Shown here: in pieces, positions 52,708-63,136 of the stretch | Layout: each line of letters opens with the position of its first letter | Numbering within the stretch: position 1 is the first letter of the stretch | Assembly: GCF_037948395.1 (NCBI RefSeq) | Contig: NZ_CP149940.1 | Coordinates: 3,658,001-3,722,000, forward strand | DNA from: Serratia nevei | Lineage (GTDB): Bacteria; Pseudomonadota; Gammaproteobacteria; Enterobacterales; Enterobacteriaceae | DNA: 64,000 nt | Direction of reading: 5' to 3' | Notes under the pieces: model-generated | Seen by the model: the letters and a program-made list of their open reading frames with translations, nothing else | Databases searched by the model: none | What the model was told of the DNA's origin: nothing | Translations under genes and position numbers: made by a program

Positions 52708-53739
52708 ATGGCTTCCCTGTTCGCCAAAGGGGCGTTGCTCAGCGCCTTATGCGCCCTGCTCGCCGCCTGCGACGATGCCTCCTCCCGCCCGCAAATCGCT
52801 ATCGACGGCAAGACCATGGGCACCTTCTACAGCGTTAAAGTCAGCGGTGACGTCGCGATCGGCAAGCAAGAACTGCAGCGGCAGATCGACGCGGTGCTCG
52901 AACGGGCCAACGACGATATCTCCACCTACCGCGCCGACTCGGTGCTGTCGCAATTTAACCGTAGCGCCAGCCTCGAACCGCAGCCGATCCCGCGCGGCAT
53001 GGCGGACATCGTGCTGATGGCCCAGCGCATCGGCCGCGATACTGGCGGCGCCATGGACATCACCGTTGGCCCACTGGTGAACCTGTGGGGATTCGGCCCC
53101 GACAAGCATCCGGTCAAGGTGCCGGAACAGGCGCAGATCGACGCGGCGAAGCAGCGCATCGGCCTGCAGCACCTGAAGCTTATCAGCGACAATCGCGGGG
53201 AGTGGCTGCAAAAAGATCTGCCGGACATGTACGTCGATCTCTCGACGCTGGGCGAAGGCTACGGTGCCGATGAACTGGTGCGCCTGATGAACCGCAACGG
53301 CATTACCAACTACCTGGTATCGGTCGGCGGCGCGGTCTCTTCACGCGGCGTCAACGGCCAGGGCAAACCCTGGCGGGTGGCAATCCAAAAGCCAACCGAC
53401 CGTGAAAACGCGGTGCAGGCGCTGGTGGATCTGCACGGTTACGGCATCAGCACCGCCGGCAGCTACCGCAACTACTTTGAACAAAACGGCCAGCGCTACT
53501 CTCATGTCATCGATCCGACCACCGGCAGGCCGATCAACCACCGGCTGGTTTCCGCCACGGTGATCGCCCCCACCGCGCTCGAGGCCGACGGCTGGGATAC
53601 CGGCCTGATGGTGCTGGGCACGGAGAAAGCGTTGAAACTTGCCGAAGAGAAAGGGCTGGCGGTCTACCTGATCAGCAAAACCGACGACGGCTTTAGCGCC
53701 GTGATGACGCCGCAGTTCAAGGCGTTTTTGGTGCAGTGA
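52708..53739 (+). CDS. apbE: FAD:protein FMN transferase ApbE
   Basis: A 343-residue periplasmic lipoprotein (lipobox LLAAC, residues 17-21) that attaches FMN to Thr in flavoproteins such as the Rnf/Nqr subunits. TMGTFYSVKV, DISTYRADSVLSQFNR, DITVGPLVNLWGFGP, DLSTLGEGYGAD and YSHVIDPTTGRP are the family motifs, and the metal-binding TALEADGWDTGLMVLG is intact. AAAGGA precedes the ATG. It is flanked by ybiR (divergent) and a small lipoprotein gene (convergent). Confidence 0.94.
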   Translation: MASLFAKGALLSALCALLAACDDASSRPQIAIDGKTMGTFYSVKVSGDVAIGKQELQRQIDAVLERANDDISTYRADSVLSQFNRSASLEPQPIPRGMADIVLMAQRIGRDTGGAMDITVGPLVNLWGFGPDKHPVKVPEQAQIDAAKQRIGLQHLKLISDNRGEWLQKDLPDMYVDLSTLGEGYGADELVRLMNRNGITNYLVSVGGAVSSRGVNGQGKPWRVAIQKPTDRENAVQALVDLHGYGISTAGSYRNYFEQNGQRYSHVIDPTTGRPINHRLVSATVIAPTALEADGWDTGLMVLGTEKALKLAEEKGLAVYLISKTDDGFSAVMTPQFKAFLVQ

Positions 53740-53741
53740 AA

Positions 53742-53771
53742 TAAAAAAGCCCGGCACGCAATGGCCGGGCT
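53742..53771. terminator. Bidirectional terminator between apbE and the small lipoprotein gene
   Basis: AGCCCGGC and GCCGGGCT form an 8-bp stem with an eight-base loop. The T-run is strong on the minus strand (six T), so it mainly ends the small lipoprotein transcript, and may also stop apbE. Confidence 0.8.
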
Positions 53772-53801
53772 GGTTGCATGCGCCCGCAGGCGCCGCGCCG
53801 A

Positions 53802-54023
53802 TCACTTGGTCAGCGCGATGATGCCGAGGGTCAGACCGGCCACTGCCGCCGCGCCGCCGGCGATCGCGCCCGCGGTTTCCCAGTTATCCTGAGTGGTGCC
53901 CTTCATGCAGGTGTTGGTGTGCACCAGACGCCCCTGGTCATCGTAGACCGGAACGCAGGGAGAATCAGTGGCGCATCCGGCCAACACGGCCGACAGTAAC
54001 CCAACCGCAATTAACTTTTTCAT
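53802..54023 (-). CDS. Small lipoprotein with a C-terminal glycine-zipper helix
   Basis: A 73-residue lipoprotein of unknown function. Signal peptide and lipobox: MKKLIAVGLLSAVLAGC, cut before Cys17. The mature part has Cys23 and Cys39, which could form a disulfide, around VPVYDDQGRLVHTNT. It ends in a hydrophobic Gly/Ala-rich helix (TAGAIAGGAAAVAGLTLGIIALTK). A GAGG ribosome site and flanking terminators support it as a real gene. The 212-base gap to fabB holds only the fabB terminator. Confidence 0.8.
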   Translation of the reverse strand: MKKLIAVGLLSAVLAGCATDSPCVPVYDDQGRLVHTNTCMKGTTQDNWETAGAIAGGAAAVAGLTLGIIALTK

Positions 54024-54183
54024 ACTTCTTGCCTCAATGTTCGATCACTTTAGAAAGCCACGCCGAGCGATAATCACGCTACCTGGCTATTGTATGCCCA
54101 ACGCGTGTAATGGCGAGGTAATGATGTGTCAGGGGATGTGATTTGGGAAAACTCCGAGCGCTCGCCCGGCGGGCTTTGAACGG

Positions 54184-54209
54184 TAAAAAGCCCGCGAAAA
54201 CGCGGGCTT
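54184..54209 (-). terminator. Terminator after fabB
   Basis: On the minus strand AAGCCCGCG-TTTT-CGCGGGCTT (9-bp stem, four-base loop) is followed by TTTACC. It lies 27 bases beyond the fabB stop. Confidence 0.85.
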
Positions 54210-54235
54210 GATGGCGAGATGAAGCTCAGGCGGAA

Positions 54236-55456
54236 TTATTTCGCCAGTTTGCGCATCACCAGGGTGGCGTTGGTGCCGCCGAAGCCGAAGCTGTTGGACA
54301 TCACCGTGGTCAGCTCGCGCTGAGTCGGCTGAGTCACGATGTTCATGCCGGCCGCCTGCTCATCCAGGGTTTCGATGTTGATGCTCGGCGCGATAAAGCC
54401 GTGCTCCAGCATCAGCAGGCTGTAGATCGCTTCCTGCACGCCTGCGGCGCCCAGCGAGTGACCGGTCATCGCCTTGGTGGAGGAGATAGCCGGGGTATTG
54501 TCGCCGAACACTTCGCGAATCGCGCCCAGCTCTTTCACGTCGCCTACCGGCGTGGAGGTGCCGTGCACGTTGATGTAGTCGATAGGCGCATCCAGATCCT
54601 GCATCGCCATCTTCATGCAGCGTACTGCGCCTTCGCCCGATGGCGCAACCATGTCGGCGCCGTCGGACGTTGCGCCGTAGCCAACGATTTCTGCATAGAT
54701 GTGCGCACCGCGCGCCAGCGCGTGCTCCAGTTCTTCAACCACGACCATACCGCCGCCGCCGGCAATGACGAAACCGTCACGATCGGCGTCGTAGGTGCGG
54801 GAGGCTTTTTCCGGCGTGTCGTTGTACTTGGTGGACAGCGCGCCCATCGCGTCGAACTCGCAGGCCATTTCCCAGCACAGCTCTTCGCCGCCGCCGGCGA
54901 ACACGATGTCCTGTTTGCCCAGCTGGATTTGCTCAACCGCGTTACCGATGCAGTGTGCAGAGGTCGCGCAAGCGGAGCTGATGGAGTAGTTTACGCCGTG
55001 GATTTTGAACGGCGTCGCCAGGCAGGCGGAAACGCCGGAAGCCATGGCTTTGGTGACCACGTACGGGCCAACCGCTTTCAGGCCGCGCGGGCTGCGCATC
55101 GCATCGGCGCCGAACACCTGGAAGCGCGGAGAACCGCCGCCGGAACCGGCGATCAGGCCCACGCGCGGGTTGTTTTGATACTCTTCTTCCTTCAGGCCGG
55201 AAGAAGCGATCGCTTCTTGCATCGCCAGGAAGGCATAGATGGAAGCATCGCTCATGAAACGCACCGCCTTGCGGTCGATCAGGCCGGTCGTGTCGAGCTT
55301 AACTTGCCCCCATACGTGACTACGCATGCCGGAATCTTTCAGTTCCTGGGAGAAAGTGATCCCAGAACGTCCTTCCTGCAGGCTCGCCAGGACCTCCTGC
55401 TGGTTATTACCAATGCTGGAGACAACTCCCAGGCCAGTAATCACTGCACGTTTCAT
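54236..55456 (-). CDS. fabB: 3-oxoacyl-[acyl-carrier-protein] synthase I
   Basis: Condensing enzyme of fatty-acid elongation, essential for unsaturated fatty acids. The 406-residue protein equals E. coli FabB in length. The Cys-His-His triad lies in [15 protein letters not shown] (Cys163 region), [13 protein letters not shown] (first His) and [12 protein letters not shown] (second His); the glycine-rich [12 protein letters not shown] end is intact. AGAGG precedes the ATG. Codon use is strongly biased, as for a highly expressed gene. Control by FadR and FabR is suggested by upstream sites. Confidence 0.98.
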   Translation of the reverse strand: MKRAVITGLGVVSSIGNNQQEVLASLQEGRSGITFSQELKDSGMRSHVWGQVKLDTTGLIDRKAVRFMSDASIYAFLAMQEAIASSGLKEEEYQNNPRVGLIAGSGGGSPRFQVFGADAMRSPRGLKAVGPYVVTKAMASGVSACLATPFKIHGVNYSISSACATSAHCIGNAVEQIQLGKQDIVFAGGGEELCWEMACEFDAMGALSTKYNDTPEKASRTYDADRDGFVIAGGGGMVVVEELEHALARGAHIYAEIVGYGATSDGADMVAPSGEGAVRCMKMAMQDLDAPIDYINVHGTSTPVGDVKELGAIREVFGDNTPAISSTKAMTGHSLGAAGVQEAIYSLLMLEHGFIAPSINIETLDEQAAGMNIVTQPTQRELTTVMSNSFGFGGTNATLVMRKLAK

Positions 55457-55498
55457 TCAATACCTCTTCCACTATTTACCTACGGGATTTTGCATCGC

Positions 55499-55539
55499 AC
55501 TTTAGCGTACAGATGTAAGCCGAACAAGTCCGATCAGCG
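55499..55539 (-). promoter_or_regulatory. fabB promoter with FadR- and FabR-like sites
   Basis: On the minus strand TTGTTC (55522-55527) and TAAAGT (55499-55504) lie 17 bases apart as -35 and -10. A FadR-like 17-mer (55523-55539, CGCTGATCGGACTTGTT, two mismatches) covers the -35. A FabR-like palindrome (plus strand AGCGTACA-GA-TGTAAGCC, 55504-55521) fills the spacer. This matches the known FadR activation and FabR repression of fabB in E. coli. Confidence 0.75.
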
Positions 55540-55626
55540 TTTTTCAGCTTTATTGTTGTCCAGTTTGCGCCAGGGCGCCAGCGCCGTTAGAATTCGCGGC
55601 ATCCCTTGAATTTCGAGCTATTGACC

Positions 55627-57648
55627 GTGAACCACGCCCCCATCCAAACCGCAACGCTAACCTGGAACGAACAGGGTACACCTGTTTCGAAACAGTTTGA
55701 TGACGTCTATTTTTCCAATCAGGATGGGCTGGAAGAAACCCGCTATGTCTTCCTGCACGGCAACCGGCTGCCGCAGCGTTTCGCCACTCACCCGCGCCCG
55801 CTGTTGGTGGTGGCGGAAACCGGATTCGGCACCGGGCTCAATTTCCTGACCCTGTGGCAGGCCTTCGCGGGCTTCCGCCAGGCCGAGCCGGACGCCGCGC
55901 TGCAACGCCTGCACTTTATCAGCTTTGAAAAATTCCCCCTGCAGCAGGCCGATCTGGCGGCGGCGCATGCGCGCTGGCCGGAGCTGGCTCCCTATGCCGA
56001 CGAGCTGCGCGCCCAATGGCCGCTGCCGCTGCCGGGCTGCCATCGCCTGCTGTTGGCCGAAGGCCGCATTACGCTCGATCTGTGGTTCGGCGACGTCAAC
56101 GAACTGCTGCCTCAGTTCGACGCCAGCATGAATAACCAGGTCGACGCCTGGTTCCTCGACGGCTTCGCACCGGCCAAAAATCCCGACATGTGGACCGAGC
56201 AACTGTTCGCCGCCATGGCGCGTTTCGCCCGGCCGGAAGGCAGCTTCGCCACCTTTACCGCCGCCGGCTTCGTGCGCCGCGGCTTGCAGCAGGCCGGTTT
56301 TCAGGTCAACCGTTGCAAAGGCTTCGGCCAAAAACGTGAGATGCTCGCCGGCGGTCTGCCGGCCGATACGCAGCCTACACCCCACCCGGCACCCTGGTAT
56401 CGGCGTCCGACGGCGGACAACACCGCCGACATCGCCCTGATCGGCGGCGGCGTCGCCAGCGCGCTCACCGCGTTGGCCTTATTGCGGCGCGGCGCCAGCG
56501 TCACGCTGTACTGCGCCGACGAGCAGGCGGCCGAGGGCGCTTCCGGCAACCGTCAGGGGGCGATTTATCCTCTGTTGAACGGCAGCGGCGACGCGCTGGA
56601 GAGTTTCTTCAGCGCCGCGTTTCCCTTCGCCCGTCGTCAATACGACACCCTCTTGCAACAAGGCGTCACCTTTGATCACCAGTGGTGCGGCGTCAGCCAG
56701 CTGGCCTACGACGAAAAGAGTGGGGCCAAGATCGCCAATATGCTGAAAACCGGCTGGCCGCCGGCGCTGGCGATGGCGGCCGACCGCGAGACGCTCAGCG
56801 AACTGTGCGGCGTCGATACCGGCTTTGGCGGCATCACCTACCCGCAGGGCGGCTGGCTCTGCCCGGCCGAGCTGACGCGCGGTGCTATCGCGCTGGCGCA
56901 GCGGCAGGGTCTGGTCTGCCGCTACCGGCACGATGCGCAGGCGCTGGCGCGTGAAGAAAATGGCTGGCGCATCGACTTCGCCCACGGCGAAAGCCACCGC
57001 CATGCGACGGTGATCCTGGCCAACGGACACCGGTTGGCCGAGCTGGCGCCGACGCAAGCCCTGCCGCTGTACTCGGTGCGCGGGCAGGTGTCGCACATCC
57101 CAAGCTCGCCGGCCCTCGGTCAGTTGAAACAGGTCTTGTGCTACGACGGCTACCTGACGCCGGTCAATGCCAACAACGGCCAACACTGCATCGGTGCCAG
57201 CTACCAGCGTGGCGACACCGCCACCGACTACCGCGAGCAGGAGCAACAGGAAAACCGCGAGCGCCTGCTGCGCTGCCTGCCTGAGCAGGCCTGGCCGCAG
57301 CAGGTGGACGTCAGCGCTCATCAGGCGCGCTGCGGCGTGCGCAGCGCCACCCGCGATCATTTGCCGATGGTCGGCGCGCTGCCGGACTATCAGGCCACGG
57401 TGACGCAGTATCAGGATTTGCAGCGGCAGAACCAGCGCGGCGAAACCGTCGCCGATGCGCCGGTCTATCCCGGCCTGTTTGCTATCGGCGGGTTGGGATC
57501 GCGCGGGCTGTGCTCGGCGCCGCTCGCAGCGGAAATTCTGGCGGCGCAGCTGTTCGGCGAACCGTTACCGGGCGATGCGCGTCTGCTGGCGGCGTTGAAT
57601 CCGAATCGGATGTGGGTACGAAAGCTGCTGAAAGGGCGTGCGGTTTAA
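55627..57648 (+). CDS. mnmC: Bifunctional tRNA mnm5s2U34 biosynthesis enzyme MnmC
   Basis: Completes mnm5s2U at the wobble position of several tRNAs. The N-terminal methyltransferase domain (MnmC2, about 1-250) has [20 protein letters not shown] and [15 protein letters not shown]. The C-terminal FAD-dependent oxidase (MnmC1) has the dinucleotide motif [21 protein letters not shown] near residue 263 and ends in [17 protein letters not shown] chose the GTG at 55627 ([13 protein letters not shown]); the frame is open to a TTG at 55606. It is divergent from fabB, as in E. coli. Confidence 0.94.
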   Translation: MNHAPIQTATLTWNEQGTPVSKQFDDVYFSNQDGLEETRYVFLHGNRLPQRFATHPRPLLVVAETGFGTGLNFLTLWQAFAGFRQAEPDAALQRLHFISFEKFPLQQADLAAAHARWPELAPYADELRAQWPLPLPGCHRLLLAEGRITLDLWFGDVNELLPQFDASMNNQVDAWFLDGFAPAKNPDMWTEQLFAAMARFARPEGSFATFTAAGFVRRGLQQAGFQVNRCKGFGQKREMLAGGLPADTQPTPHPAPWYRRPTADNTADIALIGGGVASALTALALLRRGASVTLYCADEQAAEGASGNRQGAIYPLLNGSGDALESFFSAAFPFARRQYDTLLQQGVTFDHQWCGVSQLAYDEKSGAKIANMLKTGWPPALAMAADRETLSELCGVDTGFGGITYPQGGWLCPAELTRGAIALAQRQGLVCRYRHDAQALAREENGWRIDFAHGESHRHATVILANGHRLAELAPTQALPLYSVRGQVSHIPSSPALGQLKQVLCYDGYLTPVNANNGQHCIGASYQRGDTATDYREQEQQENRERLLRCLPEQAWPQQVDVSAHQARCGVRSATRDHLPMVGALPDYQATVTQYQDLQRQNQRGETVADAPVYPGLFAIGGLGSRGLCSAPLAAEILAAQLFGEPLPGDARLLAALNPNRMWVRKLLKGRAV

Positions 57649-57689
57649 TTCATGAATGAGGGGCGCGGTGATGCGCCCCGGCATGGCGG

Positions 57690-57971
57690 TCAGGCGGCAG
57701 GCGTGGCGGCCTGATAGAGGTTTTCCCACATGCCGCGTACCAGGATCTGATCCGGCGGCGAGAGTTCCCCGGCGGCGATCGCCTTGTGCAGGCTCTCTTC
57801 CACCCGCGCCTTCAGCGCTTCGGCAGTGTGCTCACCCTGCTCTTCCGCTTCGGCCACCGCCAGCGTCAGATGACCGCGCAGGTAGCCACCGGCAAACAGT
57901 TCATCATCGCTGGCGTGCTCTACCATGTCATCAATCAGCGCCAAAATGCGCGCTTCGAATTCTGCGATCAT
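57690..57971 (-). CDS. yfcL: YfcL family protein
   Basis: A 93-residue, acidic, helical protein of the conserved YfcL family; function unknown. [40 protein letters not shown] is typical. The ATG at 57971 has GAGGA upstream; a TTG one codon earlier is not preferred. It is the last gene of the prmB-aroC-mepA-yfcA-epmC-yfcL series and converges on mnmC. Confidence 0.9.
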   Translation of the reverse strand: MIAEFEARILALIDDMVEHASDDELFAGGYLRGHLTLAVAEAEEQGEHTAEALKARVEESLHKAIAAGELSPPDQILVRGMWENLYQAATPAA

Positions 57972-58003
57972 CAAATTTCCTCATTAAATAGCGGGCTGTG
58001 GCG

Positions 58004-58561
58004 TCAGTTGAGATCTTCCGGGTACGGAAAATGCTCGGCCGCCAACGGTGGCGTATTGTAGAACGATTGCAACGCCTGAATAAAGCGTGCAGGCCGTGTG
58101 GGTATTCCCTGCTCCAGCAGCGCCAATACCCGGGCGCGCACCTTGCGTTGGAACGCGATGCGATCCGGCTCGCAGTCGCCGTTCAGGTTGTCGCAGCTGA
58201 CGTTGAACGGGAAACCGGCCGCCACGCAGAACATCCATTCCAGCGCCTGCGGTTTGATCTCTACCGCTTCGAATTCACTCTGGGTTTGCGCGTCGCGCCC
58301 GTCCGGGCAATACCAGTAACCGAAGTCCACCAGCTGGCGGCGCGCTTCGCCGGCGATGCACCAGTGCGAGATTTCGTGCAGGCCGCTGGCGTAGAAGCCA
58401 TGGGCGAACACGATGCGGTGATACGGCAGTTCGTCGTCGGCCGGCAGGTAGATAGGCTCGTCGTCGCCCTTCACCAGGCGGGTGTTGTAATCATCGCTGA
58501 AGCACTGATTGAAGATCTCGATCAGCTGTTCATAGTGATAGCGGGTCTGCATGTCTGACAT
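58004..58561 (-). CDS. epmC: Elongation factor P hydroxylase EpmC
   Basis: Hydroxylates the beta-lysylated Lys of EF-P (third step of the EpmB-EpmA-EpmC modification). The 185-residue protein keeps the metal-site-like FAHGFYASGLHEISHWCIAG (His residues) and the segments DFGYWYCPDGRDAQTQSEFE and FPFNVSCDNLNGD of E. coli YfcM. GAG precedes the ATG at 58561. It lies 32 bases before yfcL. Confidence 0.94.
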   Translation of the reverse strand: MSDMQTRYHYEQLIEIFNQCFSDDYNTRLVKGDDEPIYLPADDELPYHRIVFAHGFYASGLHEISHWCIAGEARRQLVDFGYWYCPDGRDAQTQSEFEAVEIKPQALEWMFCVAAGFPFNVSCDNLNGDCEPDRIAFQRKVRARVLALLEQGIPTRPARFIQALQSFYNTPPLAAEHFPYPEDLN

Positions 58562-58641
58562 AAAAACTCTATAACCACAAAAATAAAGAGGCCATTATAC
58601 CCGATAAGACAGGGCGCGTAAGCAACGCCCCCTCTTCATCT

Positions 58642-59448
58642 TTAACCGTGCACCAAGGCGGTCAACCACTGCTGAATTTCCGCGCCGTGATTGTCGTACA
58701 GCAGCTTGAGGCTCATCACCAGTGAGACGATCACGATCATCGGCCGAATCAGCTTCTGCCCGCGGGTCAGCACCATGTGCGCCCCCAGACGCGCCCCCAG
58801 CACCTGCCCCACCAGCATCACCAAACCGATGCTCCACACCACCTTGCCGCCGATGATGAACAGCGCCAACCCGCCGACGTTGGAGGTGAAGTTCAGCACC
58901 TTGGCATGCGCCGTGGACTTGGCGAGGTTAAAACCGCACAGCGTCACATAGGCCAACGCGTAGAAAGACCCGGCGCCGGGGCCGAAGAAACCGTCGTAAA
59001 ACCCGACGCAGCCACCGGCCACCAGCCCAAACGGCAAGGCGCCGAGGCGGCGTTGACGATCTTCCTCACCCAGCCGCGGCATCAGTAAGAAGTAGAGGCC
59101 GATGCCGATCACCAGCAGCGGCAACATCTGCCGCAGCAAATCGGCGCGCATATGCTGCACCAGAATGGCGCCGGCGATCGAACCGATCAGCGTCAGAAAT
59201 ATCGTCAGCTTTTGGTCATTGAGGTTCACCGCGCGCCGACGAATAAAGTACAGGCTGGCGGAGAAGGAGCCGCCGACCGACTGCAGCTTGTTGGTGGCCA
59301 GCGCCTGCGCCGGGGGAACCCCCACCGCCAGCAGGGCCGGTACCGTCAGCAACCCACCGCCGCCGGCGATGGAGTCGATAAACCCCGCCAGCAGCGCTAC
59401 CGCAAACAACACCCCGAGCATCTCGGGGCCAATGACAAACCAGTCCAT
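58642..59448 (-). CDS. yfcA: TSUP-family membrane transporter YfcA
   Basis: A 268-residue inner-membrane protein with about eight helices, of the TauE/SafE (TSUP) family that moves sulfur-containing or other organic anions. The two repeats are visible: AGFIDSIAGGGGLLTVPALLAVGVPPAQALATNKLQS and GFYDGFFGPGAGSFYALAYVTLCGFNLAKSTAHAKVLNF. The specific substrate is unknown. It starts 3 bases after the mepA stop, so it is cotranscribed. Confidence 0.93.
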   Translation of the reverse strand: MDWFVIGPEMLGVLFAVALLAGFIDSIAGGGGLLTVPALLAVGVPPAQALATNKLQSVGGSFSASLYFIRRRAVNLNDQKLTIFLTLIGSIAGAILVQHMRADLLRQMLPLLVIGIGLYFLLMPRLGEEDRQRRLGALPFGLVAGGCVGFYDGFFGPGAGSFYALAYVTLCGFNLAKSTAHAKVLNFTSNVGGLALFIIGGKVVWSIGLVMLVGQVLGARLGAHMVLTRGQKLIRPMIVIVSLVMSLKLLYDNHGAEIQQWLTALVHG

Positions 59449-59451
59449 GTG

Positions 59452-60279
59452 TTATTCCGCTGAGAAATGGTGATCCAGCAATGCCTGACAGGTCGGCGGT
59501 AACGGCGGCGGCACGGATTTGCCCGGCTTGGCGTTAGGCTGATGCGGCACGAACCAGCTCGCCAGTTCGGCCCCGCAGCCGTCACCCGGCGGCGGCGTAT
59601 CCTGCTCCTGGCACTCCAGGCTGCCGGCTGGGCAGCGCAGGCGCACGTGCATGTGCGCACGATGGCCGAACCACGGGCGCACCTTGTGCAACCAGGCGCG
59701 ATCGGCGCCGGCATCCAGGCACAGGCGCTGCTTGATCGCCGGGTTGACGAAGATGCGCGTCACCTCCGCGTCCTGCGCCGCCAGCTTGATCAGCGACTCA
59801 ATTTGCGGCTGCCATTGGCTGGCCACCACCTGTTTGCCGTCCCCTGATACCAGGTCGATCGGCTGTGGTTTCAGCAATTGCTGCGCGCTCCAGCGTTGGC
59901 GCGGCAGCTGCAGCCAGATGTCGACGTCGAGCCCCGACTGGTGGCTGGCGTGGCCGCTGCTGAAGCGGCCGCCGGCCGGCATCGCCATATCGCCGATCAG
60001 CACCGTGCCCAGCGCTTTCTGGTTCGCCTGGCTGCTGAGGCGCTGAATAAACGCCAGCAGATCCGGGTGGCCGAAATAGCGGCGCTGGTCGGTACGCATC
60101 ACCTGGTAGTTCGGTGAGTTCAGCGGCAACGGCTGCGCGCCGATGATGCAGCCGTTGGCGAAACCGCCCACCGCCTGCGGCGCGCCGGCCACCGGGTGAT
60201 CGATTTTCTGCCACGGCGTCAGCGCCATGGCGGAGGCGGAGGCCGTCAGGGCCACCAGGCCCAACATCCAGTTTTTCAT
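59452..60279 (-). CDS. mepA: Penicillin-insensitive murein endopeptidase MepA
   Basis: A 275-residue periplasmic LAS-type zinc endopeptidase that cuts D-Ala-mDAP cross-links. Signal peptide [19 protein letters not shown]. Zinc ligands lie in [19 protein letters not shown] (His and Asp) and in [13 protein letters not shown] (HxH). Paired Cys residues near GAQ...[25 protein letters not shown] and GCGAEL fit the disulfides of E. coli MepA. It begins 5 bases after aroC. Confidence 0.95.
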   Translation of the reverse strand: MKNWMLGLVALTASASAMALTPWQKIDHPVAGAPQAVGGFANGCIIGAQPLPLNSPNYQVMRTDQRRYFGHPDLLAFIQRLSSQANQKALGTVLIGDMAMPAGGRFSSGHASHQSGLDVDIWLQLPRQRWSAQQLLKPQPIDLVSGDGKQVVASQWQPQIESLIKLAAQDAEVTRIFVNPAIKQRLCLDAGADRAWLHKVRPWFGHRAHMHVRLRCPAGSLECQEQDTPPPGDGCGAELASWFVPHQPNAKPGKSVPPPLPPTCQALLDHHFSAE

Positions 60280-60284
60280 GGCGT

Positions 60285-61370
60285 TTACCAGCGCGGCACG
60301 TCGGAAACCACATCACCGTTTTGCGCACGCTGGCGCAGCAGGTGATCCATCAGCACGATCGCCATCATCGCTTCGGCGATCGGCACGGCGCGGATGCCCA
60401 CGCACGGATCGTGGCGGCCGCGGGTGACCATTTCCACCGCTTCGCCCTGGCGATTGATGGTGCGGCCCGGCACCATGATGCTGGAGGTCGGCTTCAGCGC
60501 CAGATGCGCCACCATCGGTTGGCCGCTGCTGATGCCGCCGAGAATGCCGCCGGCATGGTTGCTCTGGAAGCCTTCCGGGGTGATTTCATCGCGGTTTTCG
60601 CTGCCGCGTTTGGTCACCACGGCGAATCCGTCGCCGATCTCCACGCCTTTCACCGCGTTGATGCTCATCAGCGCGTGCGCCAGATCGGCGTCGAGGCGAT
60701 CAAACACCGGCTCGCCCAGGCCAACCGGCACGTTTTCTGCGATCACGCTGACCTTGGCGCCGATGGAGTCACCCTCTTTTTTCAGCGCGCGCATCAGTTC
60801 GTCCAGCGCTTCCAGCTTGTCCGGATCCGGGCAGAAGAACGGGTTCTGCTCGACCTGATCCCAGTCTTTCAGCTCGCAGGTCACGTCGCCGATCTGCGCC
60901 AGATAGCCGCGTACCTGCACGCCGAACTTCTGCTGCAGGTATTTCTTGGCGATGGCGCCCGCCGCAACGCGCATGGCGGTTTCGCGCGCCGAAGAACGGC
61001 CGCCGCCGCGATAGTCGCGCAGGCCGTATTTCTGTTCGTAGGTGTAGTCGGCATGCCCGGGACGGAACACGTCTTTGATGGCGCTGTAGTCTTGCGAGCG
61101 CTGATCGGTGTTCTCAATGATCAAACCGATGCTGGTGCCGGTGGTCACGCCTTCGAATACGCCGGAGAGAATGCGCACCTGATCCGGTTCGCGGCGCTGG
61201 GTGGTGTAACGCGAGGTGCCCGGACGACGGCGGTCCAGATCGTGTTGCAAATCGGCTTCGGTGAGCGGAATGCCGGGCGGCACGCCGTCGACGATACAAC
61301 CCAGCGCCACCCCGTGAGATTCACCGAAGGTGGTGACGCGGAAAATCTGCCCAATACTGTTTCCTGCCAT
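60285..61370 (-). CDS. aroC: Chorismate synthase
   Basis: Last common step of aromatic synthesis: EPSP to chorismate, needing reduced FMN. The 361-residue protein (equal to E. coli) starts [20 protein letters not shown], containing signature 1; [22 protein letters not shown] and [16 protein letters not shown] are signatures 2 and 3. The ATG at 61370 has AAGGAG upstream; a GTG one codon earlier is rejected. It lies 65 bases after prmB. Confidence 0.97.
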   Translation of the reverse strand: MAGNSIGQIFRVTTFGESHGVALGCIVDGVPPGIPLTEADLQHDLDRRRPGTSRYTTQRREPDQVRILSGVFEGVTTGTSIGLIIENTDQRSQDYSAIKDVFRPGHADYTYEQKYGLRDYRGGGRSSARETAMRVAAGAIAKKYLQQKFGVQVRGYLAQIGDVTCELKDWDQVEQNPFFCPDPDKLEALDELMRALKKEGDSIGAKVSVIAENVPVGLGEPVFDRLDADLAHALMSINAVKGVEIGDGFAVVTKRGSENRDEITPEGFQSNHAGGILGGISSGQPMVAHLALKPTSSIMVPGRTINRQGEAVEMVTRGRHDPCVGIRAVPIAEAMMAIVLMDHLLRQRAQNGDVVSDVPRW

Positions 61371-61435
61371 CACGGCTCCTTACCGTTAGTCTTTTATCGT
61401 TATGAGGCCCGCCGTGCGGGCCCTGGAAATGCGGT

Positions 61436-62368
61436 TTAGCTGCGGTAGAGGCTGAAGTGTTCCTTGCAATCCACCAGCTGCTGTTTGGTCAGCATGAACA
61501 CGCCGTCGCCGCCGTTTTCGAACTCCAGCCAGGTGAACGGAATGTCCGGATATTGATCCATCAGGTGTACCATGCTGTTACCCACTTCACAAATCAGCAC
61601 GCCGTCGTCGGTCAGGTAGTCCGGCGCGCAGGCCAGGATGCGGCGCACCAGCTTCAGGCCGTCGCTGCCCGCCGCCAGGCCCAGCTCCGGCTCAAAGCGG
61701 AACTCCTGCGGCAGATCGGACATGTCTTCCGCATCGACGTACGGCGGGTTGGTGACGATCAGATCGTACTGGATCGCGGGAACGTCGCGGAACAGATCGG
61801 AACGGATCGGGATCACCTGATGTTCGACGCCGTGCGCCTGAATGTTGCGCTCGGTCACCGCCAGCACCTCGCTGGAGATGTCCACCGCGTCCACTTCCGC
61901 CTCCGGGAAAGCGTAGCCGCAGGCGATGGCGATACAGCCGCTGCCGGTGCACATGTCGAGAATATGGCGTGGCGGGTGTGGGATCAGCGCGCTGAAGCGA
62001 TCGTTGATCAGCTCGCCGATCGGCGAACGCGGCACCAGTACGCGCTCGTCGACGTAGAATTCCATGCCGCAGAACCAGGCCTTGTTGGTCAGGTAGGCAA
62101 CCGGGATGCGCTCGTTGACGCGGCGGATCACGCGCTCAACGATGCGATGGCGCTCGCTGGAGGTCAGACGGGCGGTGTGCATGTCCTCCGGAATATCCAA
62201 CGGCAGGAACAAGCTTGGCAGCACCAATTGCACCGCTTCGTCCCACGGATTATCGGTTCCGTGACCATAGTAGATATTGGCGGCGTTGAAACGGCTTACC
62301 GTCCAGCGCAGCATATCTTGAATGGTGTGCAGTTCGTTCACTGCTTCGTCGACGAAAATTTTGTCCAA
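61436..62368 (-). CDS. prmB: 50S ribosomal protein L3 glutamine methyltransferase PrmB
   Basis: N5-methylates a Gln of ribosomal protein L3. The 310-residue protein has the SAM-binding motif [18 protein letters not shown] and the catalytic NPPY motif in [19 protein letters not shown]. The frame is open to 62497, but the TTG at 62368 has a strong GGAGG 5 bases upstream and starts the protein at [20 protein letters not shown], identical in layout and length to E. coli PrmB. It is divergent from smrB with 170 bases between. Confidence 0.96.
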   Translation of the reverse strand: MDKIFVDEAVNELHTIQDMLRWTVSRFNAANIYYGHGTDNPWDEAVQLVLPSLFLPLDIPEDMHTARLTSSERHRIVERVIRRVNERIPVAYLTNKAWFCGMEFYVDERVLVPRSPIGELINDRFSALIPHPPRHILDMCTGSGCIAIACGYAFPEAEVDAVDISSEVLAVTERNIQAHGVEHQVIPIRSDLFRDVPAIQYDLIVTNPPYVDAEDMSDLPQEFRFEPELGLAAGSDGLKLVRRILACAPDYLTDDGVLICEVGNSMVHLMDQYPDIPFTWLEFENGGDGVFMLTKQQLVDCKEHFSLYRS

Positions 62369-62538
62369 TTTGCCCTCCGGCAGGCGCTGTGTTTCATGAT
62401 TTAGCCGCATAGTTTGCCATGAAGCCCGCGACAAATCACGCTTGCCCCTCGCGCTTTTCATTCTGGCCCGAGTTTTGCGTCGACAGCGCTCGTTCACAAG
62501 GTAAACTAGCGAAATAAACGATTTCCGGTGAATGAAGC

Positions 62539-63069
62539 ATGAAGAACAAGCCCCCTCTGAGCAAAGACGAACAACAGCTCTTCAGAGAGTCGGTGGCGGG
62601 CGCGAAAAAGCTGCGCCAGGACACCATCGTCCACCGCCCGCCGAAACCCAAGGTCAAACAGATTACCCCGCAGCGGCTGCTGCAGGAGCAGGTCGATGCC
62701 AGCTATTATTTTTCAGATGAATACCAGCCGCAGCTGGAAGAAGAGGGCCCGACGCGCTACGTGCGCCCCGGCAGCAGCCCGTATGAGCTGAAGAAGCTGC
62801 GACGCGGCGATTATTCGCCGGAGCTGTTTCTCGATTTGCACGGCCTGACCCAGCTGCAGGCCAAGCAGGAGCTGGGGGCGCTGATCGCCGCCTGCAAACG
62901 TGAACACGTGCACTGCGCCTGCGTGATGCACGGGCACGGCAAACACATTCTCAAACAGCAAACGCCGCTGTGGCTGGCGCAGCATCCCGACGTGCTGGCG
63001 TTCCACCAGGCGCCGAAGGAATGGGGCGGCAACGCCGCCATCCTGCTGTTGGTGGAGCTGGCCGAGTAG
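62539..63069 (+). CDS. smrB: Ribosome rescue endonuclease SmrB
   Basis: A 176-residue Smr-domain nuclease that cleaves mRNA between collided ribosomes. The N-terminal helical part (about 1-90) is the ribosome-binding region of the family. The Smr domain has [16 protein letters not shown] and [19 protein letters not shown], the DxH and HGHG catalytic/RNA motifs. The end [14 protein letters not shown] is typical. A terminator follows between it and sixA. Confidence 0.95.
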   Translation: MKNKPPLSKDEQQLFRESVAGAKKLRQDTIVHRPPKPKVKQITPQRLLQEQVDASYYFSDEYQPQLEEEGPTRYVRPGSSPYELKKLRRGDYSPELFLDLHGLTQLQAKQELGALIAACKREHVHCACVMHGHGKHILKQQTPLWLAQHPDVLAFHQAPKEWGGNAAILLLVELAE

Positions 63070-63082
63070 ACCCGCAGAAACG

Positions 63083-63118
63083 ACTCAGGGCGATGTCAGA
63101 CATCGCCCTGAGTTTATT
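63083..63118. terminator. Terminator between convergent smrB and sixA
   Basis: ACTCAGGGCGATGT and ACATCGCCCTGAGT form a perfect 14-bp stem with a three-base loop, followed on the plus strand by TTATT. Both genes end within 25 bases of it. Confidence 0.85.
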
Positions 63119-63136
63119 CTGCACCGCATCCGCAGC

